From positions 56,179,891 to 56,243,890 of the forward strand of contig CM054179.1 in assembly GCA_028829895.1 (NCBI GenBank): a DNA stretch of 64,000 nucleotides, given 5' to 3'. A program made the translations under genes and the position numbers. The DNA is from Sinotaia quadrata (lineage: Eukaryota > Mollusca > Gastropoda > Architaenioglossa > Viviparidae). Positions within the stretch are counted from its first letter, which is position 1; every line of letters begins with the position of its first letter. Below, in pieces: positions 57,120 through 64,000 of this stretch. The notes below the pieces were generated by a model, which saw only the letters and a program-made list of their open reading frames with translations, was not told where the DNA came from and made no database searches.

Positions 57120-59375
57120 TGCCCCACACAAATCCAGCTTACTGTTTCTAACATTGCTCTTAGAGAGACGAATAAAATTTGGACCAAAAAAAAAAAAGTA
57201 TTTATATATATTGACAACTCGCTGGTAGCTATCTTTCAGAACCAATGACAGTTTTCCCTTTCGACCAAATTGCATAAATTTCCGTTGCGACACTTGCCAT
57301 AACGAAAGAGCCAGCAAATCTCGCTCCGTCCTCTTTGTCCTTTTACTTTAAGGAACTCCGAAACTGGCTTGAAATCTGTAGAAATTCCAGACATGAGAGA
57401 CACCACATCTCTTAGTGCAATATTTTAAACAATTTCCATGAGAAACACGTGTATGGTCGACATGATCAGAATAAAAGCGCGGTGCCAATGTTCTCGGTTC
57501 TCGCCCTGAATCAAATCTGATAATTGTCGGATGGGTGGTGTGGGTGGATGGGTGTAGACGTCAAGTGGGCGAGAAGGAGAATTTCTGTCGAGTGGATGGA
57601 TAAGAAGGTCGCTCTACATTTCATGCTCTGTGTAGAACTGATCACTCGGCGAGAGAAACTGAAAATGATTGTGCTGGCTTTCTTATGATCAGAGCTAAAA
57701 ATCTCATCCGATGTCCTGCTAGTCTTTCCTTGAGTTATCGTTACTGTCCAACAATGAATCGTCGTTCTTGTCTTGCAATGGTTTATCACTCTCGTCTTGC
57801 CTTTATTTATGGTTCGTGGGGAAAAAAACCTAGAATGTTCTGAAAATAATGATTTTTTTCAAGTAAAATAAAATAATGATTTTTTGGAGTAAAATGACAA
57901 AATATAACGAACCATTTCAGCTTAAAGTTAAAATCCTAATAATATAATGGTAACCACCTTTTATTAAAATAATTTTAATTTATAATAAAATAATTATTAT
58001 AAAATATTCACTAGCATTTACTTGGTAACTAATATACACAGTATCACCACGCTTAATTGACCATTATTCAAAAAAGACTGTTCATTTTAAGAAATATATA
58101 TCATTAATAAAATATATTTAAATGTTATTTGTGATATAAAAATAAAATAACTATAAGAATATAATATTTAAAGTAGCTATAAATTTATAATAAAATAGTG
58201 TTTGCGAAAAGGTATACGTGCAGGGAAACCAAAACTATTAATAAGCACAAACGAACAACCAAAAAAATTCAAATACTCAAAGAAAAAGTGCAAAAATCTA
58301 AATGATCTATCTTTTCTGATAAAAATAAATATTTCTGGAACTTTCATACAATTAAAAAAGGACAATATCATGCTTGTAATTTACTTAGTTGATTAAGTCA
58401 ATCGAAATATTTGAATTTACCTTTCTTGCATGAAAAGCAGCTTTTAAAGAATGTATTTTTAAATCCTAGTAATTTTAGAGTTAAAAATTGTAATCATCAC
58501 TTTTTATTGTTATCTCCCCTTACTGTGCATACGAACGACTTTATTAGTTGCAAGGTCGATAGGAACGTCGATAAATGCTTTTTCTTTTCGTCATTTTCAG
58601 GCTCCTTGGTCTTTGATGTTGCGTTTCTTTCCTGTTATTTTCTTTTGAAAGTTTAAATCCAAGTTTCTGGGACTTGAAGATTGACTCCAACGATTTTTGT
58701 TTCTCTGGACTCTGATGTTCGTATCGACCAAAGGGTCACGTGTCCTCACGAAAATAACTGGAAAGGAAACCTTGCCGGGACTTGGCAGGAAACGCTTGGT
58801 GTATTTTAGACATTGGAAATGTTCATATCATCTCAATATCTTTTACGATTCAAATGGTAAGATTCAGCCCTGTTCGGCCTCTTTCCAATCTCCCACCAGA
58901 TATCTCTTTGGCGTCTAACAGGTCACATTTCTCTAGATAGTTCGAAATTGTCATTTTGACTTCAGGATTATCTCTGAATGCCGAACTATCCGCCATGAAA
59001 TCTAAGAAAGATCTTGAAATCGAAAGTAGGTCCAAGTTAACCAAACTGTCACAAACCTCTCTTGTGAAAGTGTATTCCATTACTGCAATAAACAAACTGA
59101 AATTGTATGAAAGGTATAGTATTATTGTGAAAAAGTTCTAATAATTGCATATTGAAAAGTGCAGCATTAATTGTTATTAAAACTTGTATAAGTTGTTTTT
59201 AAATCATGCAGTACCACATTGATAAATGTGTTGTAAAGTATGTAGTGAAGAGATTAACAAGAGTGAGATAAATGTAGCAATATTGTGATGAAAAGATGTA
59301 GGATAATGCATTGAAAAGATGTAGCAGATGGAGGAGATGTGGTTATGTATGTAATCAGAAAAAGAAGGGGCATTG
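57120..59375. other. Mostly unique stretch with weak exon-like signals at 58.6-59.1 kb
   Basis: 57840-58200 is extremely A+T-rich. At 58850-59080 a minus-strand frame (76 codons from its first ATG) follows a GTTTATTGCAG acceptor-like site. On the plus strand a frame ending near 58857 is followed by ATG-GTAAGA, a donor-like site. The two readings overlap and neither matches a family I know, so no gene is called. Confidence 0.35.
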
Positions 59376-59377
59376 TT

Positions 59378-59555
59378 TTGTCTGCCCACTGAGAGTCTGT
59401 GAGTCAGAATTATTTCGTCTTTGTCTGCCCACTGAGTGTTTTTAATTTACAATTATTTCGTCTTTGTCTGCCCACTGAGATTTTGTAAGTCACAATTATT
59501 TCGTCTGTGTCTGCCCACTGAGAGTTTGTGAGTCACAATTATTTCGTCTCTCTCT
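59378..59555. repeat. Minisatellite, 43-60-bp unit, 4 copies
   Basis: GTCTGCCCACTGAGAGT(T/C)TG then TGAGTCACAATTATTTCGTCT repeated four times with small indels. Confidence 0.93.
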
Positions 59556-59559
59556 CTCT

Positions 59560-60035
59560 CTTATTATGTTATAAATAGAAAACTACATAGCTGAGCGTCG
59601 AGTGAAATTTGAAAATAGTACAATTTTAGAACCCAAATATTTGTAAAATTTAATGCAAGTGTGATCATACAATACATGTGTATAAAAAGAAATTACCTTC
59701 GGTACCCACTCGATTCCATCAAAATTAGCAGCTACTCCTCACCCCTAAACCCCGACACTGTGCCCTGATAGACAGCAAGGAGCCAGAGGCTACAGGCAGG
59801 ATTTCCAGAACAATCACTTAACGTCGTCACAATAGTTCCATTTCTAGTAAGACAATATTTAATACAATCCGTCCAAACCGTTTTTTTTATAAATTCTAAA
59901 CAAGCGAAAAATGTCGATACATGAAAAATAATTCACCCAAGAGATGTGTCACAGTGACACTCTGGGATTAATTTTTATTAAGGTTTCCTCGTATTTTACG
60001 CGCACGGCATCTGATAAACGTTTTAATTCATCTGC
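59560..60035. other. Unique spacer
   Basis: No gene recognised. Confidence 0.4.
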
Positions 60036-60039
60036 AGTT

Positions 60040-60222
60040 GTTCCTTGGTTTTGTCCTGTAATCTCTGACAAATTTTGTATATTCTCAGTCCATGTTCCTT
60101 GGTTTTGTCCTGTAATCTCTGACAAATTTTGTATATTCTCAGCCCACCCATGTTCCTTGGTTTTTGTCCTGTAATCTCTGACACATTTTTTTACTCTCAG
60201 CCCATGTTCCTTGGTTTTATCT
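60040..60222. repeat. Minisatellite, about 53-57-bp unit, 3.3 copies
   Basis: CATGTTCCTTGGTTTTGTCC, TGTAATCTCTGACAAATTTT, GTATATTCTCAGTC. The third copy has an extra T in GGTTTTTG and an ACACATTT variant. Confidence 0.94.
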
Positions 60223-60784
60223 ACATGCACCCCACTGTGCGTTCAGAACAAAAGTCAGTTTCATCCTTCAGACCATGGATACATTTTCTCTTAGATTCAG
60301 TCATCCATGCACTTCGTCACCGTTGAGATAAGAGCTATATTTCCTTTCCGTGTAAAGTTTTAAAAATCATAATAATTATAAATATAACTTCGGCAATATT
60401 AAAATGGATTGAACCAGATATGTTGCCTTCTCAACAGGAATGCCACCAACAATACGTTGTAGACTTTACTGTTCACCAGAATGAATTAGTGTAATGACCT
60501 TTCAACTGACGTCACCTAAACCAGGGTGCCATTTACTAGTCTTCAAAATTAACTGCTGATATTCTCTTCTCTATTGGTGCCACTAATTTTAGTGTGCGTT
60601 TTAATATTCTCTAGAATTAACCATTACAATGCTGTTCTATCGACTTATCCCAGGGTTGGTATTCGGTCGGATTCTTATTTATTCCATGCTAATAGACTAC
60701 AGCAAGTCTCGTTTCCTTAGCTCGCTTGCTTGTTTGATTCAGTACACTTCATTTTCATTGTGTAAATTTTGTATACATTTGCAT

Positions 60785-61160
60785 TGCATAGTCTTCTTTA
60801 CCGTACCATTATATGCATTGTCTTCTTTACCGTACCATTATATCATTGTCTTCTTTACCGTACCATTATATACCATTACATTATCTTCTTTACCGTACCA
60901 TTATATACCGTTACATTATCTTCTTTACAGAACCATTATATACCATTACATTATCTTCTTTACAGAACCATTATATACCATTACATTATCTTCTTTACAG
61001 AACCATTATATACCATTACATTGTCTTCTTTACCCTACCATTATATACCATTACATTATCTTCTTTACAGAACCATTATATACCATTACATTATCTTCTT
61101 TACAGAACCATTATATACCATTACATTGTCTTCTTTACAGAACCGTTATATGCAATTACA
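60785..61160. repeat. Minisatellite, 35-bp unit, about 10 copies
   Basis: CATTATCTTCTTTACAGAAC then CATTATATACCATTA. The first two copies are 28-30 bp and carry TTTACCGTACC instead of TTTACAGAACC. Three overlapping plus-strand frames (up to 202 codons) are artefacts of this array. Confidence 0.96.
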
Positions 61161-61164
61161 TTAT

Positions 61165-61925
61165 CTGCAAAGTGCACAAGTCGTATGATGCCACCCAGAT
61201 AGTATCAATCCTGAGTTGTAGCAGCAGCAGCAAGTAGTAGAAGCAGTAGAAATGGCAAAAGTAGATTTGACTCCTAGTGCTAGAGATCTAGTGCTTTTGA
61301 ACTTTGAACTGTGCGAGGACAGCAAGGTGTCTTAAGATAGAAAACTTTGTAAAGATGTAAGCACTACAAGTGTCTTGAAGATGTAATGGTTTTGAACAGA
61401 ATGAGCACTACCAAATGTCTTGGAGATATAAAGTTCTGGAATAATGCGGGCACTGCCTGATCTGTTGAAGATTTAAGGTATGTGTAAAAAGTGAACACCA
61501 ACATGCGTCACGAAGATTTAAAGTTGTTGGATGATGTCTATAGTACTATGTACGTTGGATGATGTCTATAGTACTATGTACGTTGGATGATGTCTATAGT
61601 ACTATGTACGTTGACTTTTGAGAAGTGGGTTTGATGGTGGTTCCCGATAACCTTCCATCTCTAGTGCTTGCCATTTGCCATAAGAATTACCTTTGGTTTC
61701 ACATTAGAACTATTCTGGATTTAATATAACATGTTGACTTAGTTCATTTTTAATGTCTGCCTTTTACAAATTGGCTTCCTTTCATCAGATATTTGGATAT
61801 AATTTTTTAGACATGTTCATTTTGTTTTAGCATATCGTTATTTATCATTATTCATTAGTACTTTGTCAGTTTTAGTCTATAGCATTGTGTCTGTTTCTAA
61901 GTTTCGTATATGCCATCTTTAATCC
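61165..61925. other. Unique spacer holding a 28-bp ×3 repeat
   Basis: GTTGGATGATGTCTATAGTA then CTATGTAC occurs three times in a row at about 61527-61612. The remainder shows a faint older repeat (GAAGATTTAAAG/GAAGATGTAATG-type words, 61370-61515). Confidence 0.75.
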
Positions 61926-61929
61926 CGCG

Positions 61930-62300
61930 TCTCTCTTCATTTCTCTCTCATTCCCCCATATCTCTCTCACTGTTTCTCATTCCCTCATATATCTCTCACT
62001 GTCTCTCATTCCCCCATATCTCTCTCACTGTCTCTCATTCTCCCATATCTCTCTCACTGTCTCTCGTTCCCCCATATCTCTCTCACTGTCTCTCATTCCC
62101 CCATATCTCTCTCACTGTCTCTCATTCCCCCATATATCTCTCACTGTCTCTCATTCCCCCATATATCTCTCACTGTCTCTCATTCCCCCATATATCTCTC
62201 ACTGTCTCTCATTCCCCCATATATCTCTCACTGTCTCATTCCCCTATATATCTCTCACTGTCTCTCATTCACCCATATATCTCTCACTGTCTCTCATTCA
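61930..62300. repeat. Pyrimidine-rich minisatellite, about 29-bp unit, about 12 copies
   Basis: CATTCCCCCATAT(A)TCTCTC then ACTGTCTCT. Two alternating variants, ATATCTCTC (left) and ATATATCTCTC (right). The 239- and 224-codon frames are artefacts. Confidence 0.95.
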
Positions 62301-62301
62301 C

Positions 62302-62303
<2 letters not shown>

Positions 62304-62357
<54 letters not shown>
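62304..62357. repeat. (CT)n microsatellite
   Basis: About 26 CT units directly at the end of the 29-bp array. Confidence 0.97.
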
Positions 62358-62359
<2 letters not shown>

Positions 62360-62360
<1 letters not shown>

Positions 62361-63180
62361 GTCTCCTTACACTAGTTTCAATATCTCTTTCATTTCCGCT
62401 CTCCTTTTTTTACTTTTATATTTATTTCTTTTTCCGTCTTTACCTTTCTTCTCCTTCGCTTTGTATCCACCTTTCTTCTTTTTTTCTCATTCCTTCTTTC
62501 TTTCTGTCTTCATGTCTATCTTTCCTCTTGCTTGCTTTAGTAATTATTTTTTCCTACTGGGAATGTCGGATCGATTATCGTTAGTGTCTTGTTGTCCTTG
62601 CTGACATCCACGAGATCTGATCTTCCTTCAGGGACTTCTTGATCAATCTTGTCTGCAAGTTCCAAGGAAACTATGACTTCATGCATTAGTGAGTACTTTA
62701 TGTTTTGCTTTTTTTTTTTTTGATGTTGTGGTCACATTGTGACAAAAGCAGTTCGCTAAAATATGTGTCCTTTCGTTGCGCATTTGATACTGTCAGTCAG
62801 TGATTGATCATAGATAGCCAAGTGCATCTTTCCCACTTGAAATTTCAAATTCGATCTCCTTTGAGAAGGACTGACCTCTTAATGAAATATCTCTTAGTCT
62901 GAGTCATGTTTCTCTTATATCGTAATGGAATATGTTTGCTCTTATCACATTTTAATAGGCAAACTGCTGCTTTGTTTGTCGTGCTTATTATACAGAGTAT
63001 AATCGTTTATAAAGTAAAATGTATCATTATGATATCCGTTATTCCTGTAGATTATACAGAATTTTCATATTTAGTAATAATTTTTAACTTTGTCTAATTC
63101 TTAAATTTAACTATTGTTACGAAATATCATTATTTATTTTATGAAGTTCCTATAGGTTCATATATTAGAATGTATTAAAG
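62360..63180. other. Unique spacer, T/C-rich at 62360-62530
   Basis: No gene recognised. Confidence 0.4.
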
Positions 63181-63184
63181 TGTC

Positions 63185-63400
63185 ACTATGTTGTCTGGGG
63201 TGACTTTGTAATAATGAATTATGCCAACATTTTATTTGTTAATGATATAAAATATTTACATGTGCCCGTGCAGAGAATGGTTGGACCACTAGTTAAATAT
63301 ACATATCTGCAACTGTTACGCCGAGAAAGACCAATTTGAATTATGTCCCCCGCTCAGTAATTTAGACTAAGAAATATATTTTAGAATGGATAATACCTGT
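63185..63400 (+). mobile_element. Dispersed repeat family B, copy 2
   Basis: Matches 32515-32745 in the same orientation (CTGGGGTGACTT, GTTAATGATATAAAA, GTGCAGAGAATGG, GGACCACTAGTTAA, CCAATTTGAATT, CCCCCGCTCAGTAATTTA, AATATATTTTA). It ends where the GATA microsatellite begins. Confidence 0.75.
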
Positions 63401-63576
<176 letters not shown>

Positions 63577-63694
63577 GTAAAACACACTTTCAATACCTGT
63601 ATATATACTTGTACAGCTATAGATAACCCTACAACACACCTTACAACAGTATATCTAGAATTGATACATATTAGAATTATTAGTGTGTTTTTCA

Positions 63695-63910
63695 CTGCTG
63701 ACGTAACAAGTCCCTTGACGTAACAAGTCCCTTATGTTTTCACTGGTACTTTCTCGTCTTGATTATCGTAGCTTTCTTCCTTCTGATCTAGCTCTACGTC
63801 TTGTGATTCTCTTCTGACTGATCTATCTCTATGTCTTGTGATTCTCTTCTATTTGATCTACCTCTATGTCTTATGATTCTCTCTTCTATCTTATCTACTC
63901 CTGTCTTGTG
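63695..63910. repeat. 17-bp duplication and about 36-bp minisatellite, 4 copies
   Basis: TGACGTAACAAGTCCCTT occurs twice at 63697-63731. Further on, TGATCTA(T/C)CTCTATGTCTTGT then GATTCTCTTCT repeats four times to about 63905. Confidence 0.88.
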
Positions 63911-64000
63911 AAGAAACATCAGAAGGTTCAAACATTGCAGCTATGATTATTCTCAGAGTACAAAGAACTCATTCTATCACTCCACTTCTCTACAGTCTAT

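Noticed and set aside
60629..61237. 202-codon plus-strand frame, the third longest in the window
   Set aside because: Mostly the 35-bp array; three overlapping frames translate the same DNA equally well.
61885..62604. 239- and 224-codon Ser/Leu/Ile-rich frames
   Set aside because: They arise from a pyrimidine-rich 29-bp minisatellite and a CT tract.

Overview
The window looks like non-coding nuclear DNA from an animal. It is A+T-rich and packed with long dinucleotide and tetranucleotide microsatellites (CA, CT, GT, GATA/TATC) and a very large number of minisatellites. No bacterial gene layout, rRNA or intact tRNA was found. Repeat style, scattered GGGAGATAA-like words (the TTATCTCCCC word near 40149 and 58510) and an R2-like LINE relic fit a mollusc (cephalopod or gastropod). 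That assignment is a low-to-moderate-confidence inference, not a demonstration.

I find no protein-coding gene I can support. Most long reading frames come from tandem repeats whose period is a multiple of three, or from CA/GT/CT/GATA tracts. The only recognisable protein relic is on the minus strand at about 34.6-35.46 kb. It is the C-terminal part of a non-LTR retrotransposon polyprotein (Cys-rich knuckle plus an endonuclease-like RPD...ID block), broken by stops and frameshifts.

Mobile DNA that can be argued from sequence: (1) a short non-autonomous hAT-like DNA transposon at 43497-44071, with an exact 8-bp target-site duplication and an insertion point inside a 63-bp tandem repeat that shows the pre-insertion sequence; (2) the LINE relic; (3) two dispersed repeat families, each present twice in the same orientation (A at 19977-20430 and 49755-50200; B at 32515-32745 and 63185-63400), copy B2 running straight into a 176-bp GATA microsatellite; (4) two weak tRNA-like promoter heads that may be SINE remnants.

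Region by region: 0-20 kb is a chain of minisatellites (26-78 bp units) separated by short unique stretches. 20.4-23.2 kb holds the largest arrays, including a higher-order 187-bp repeat and a nearly uniform 32-bp array. 24.8-34.1 kb alternates minisatellites and microsatellites, with a CpG-containing unique block at 27.5-28.0 kb. 34.6-35.5 kb is the LINE relic. 36-38 kb holds GT, GA and CA tracts and a 77-bp array. 39-43 kb is mostly unique with a CT tract. 43.3-44.1 kb is the CA tract plus the hAT element. 45-48.7 kb is again tandem-rich. 48.8-53 kb is mainly unique, with dispersed repeat A2. 53-56.4 kb holds a GC-rich 37-bp array, CA-loaded minisatellites and a clean 41-bp array. 56.5-60 kb is mainly unique. 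60-62.4 kb is tandem and CT-rich, and the end holds repeat B2, the GATA tract and a 36-bp array.

The dominant feature is the density of unrelated local tandem amplifications: roughly sixty arrays in 64 kb, many with units of about 31-39 bp, several with only two or three copies, and at least five with higher-order structure.
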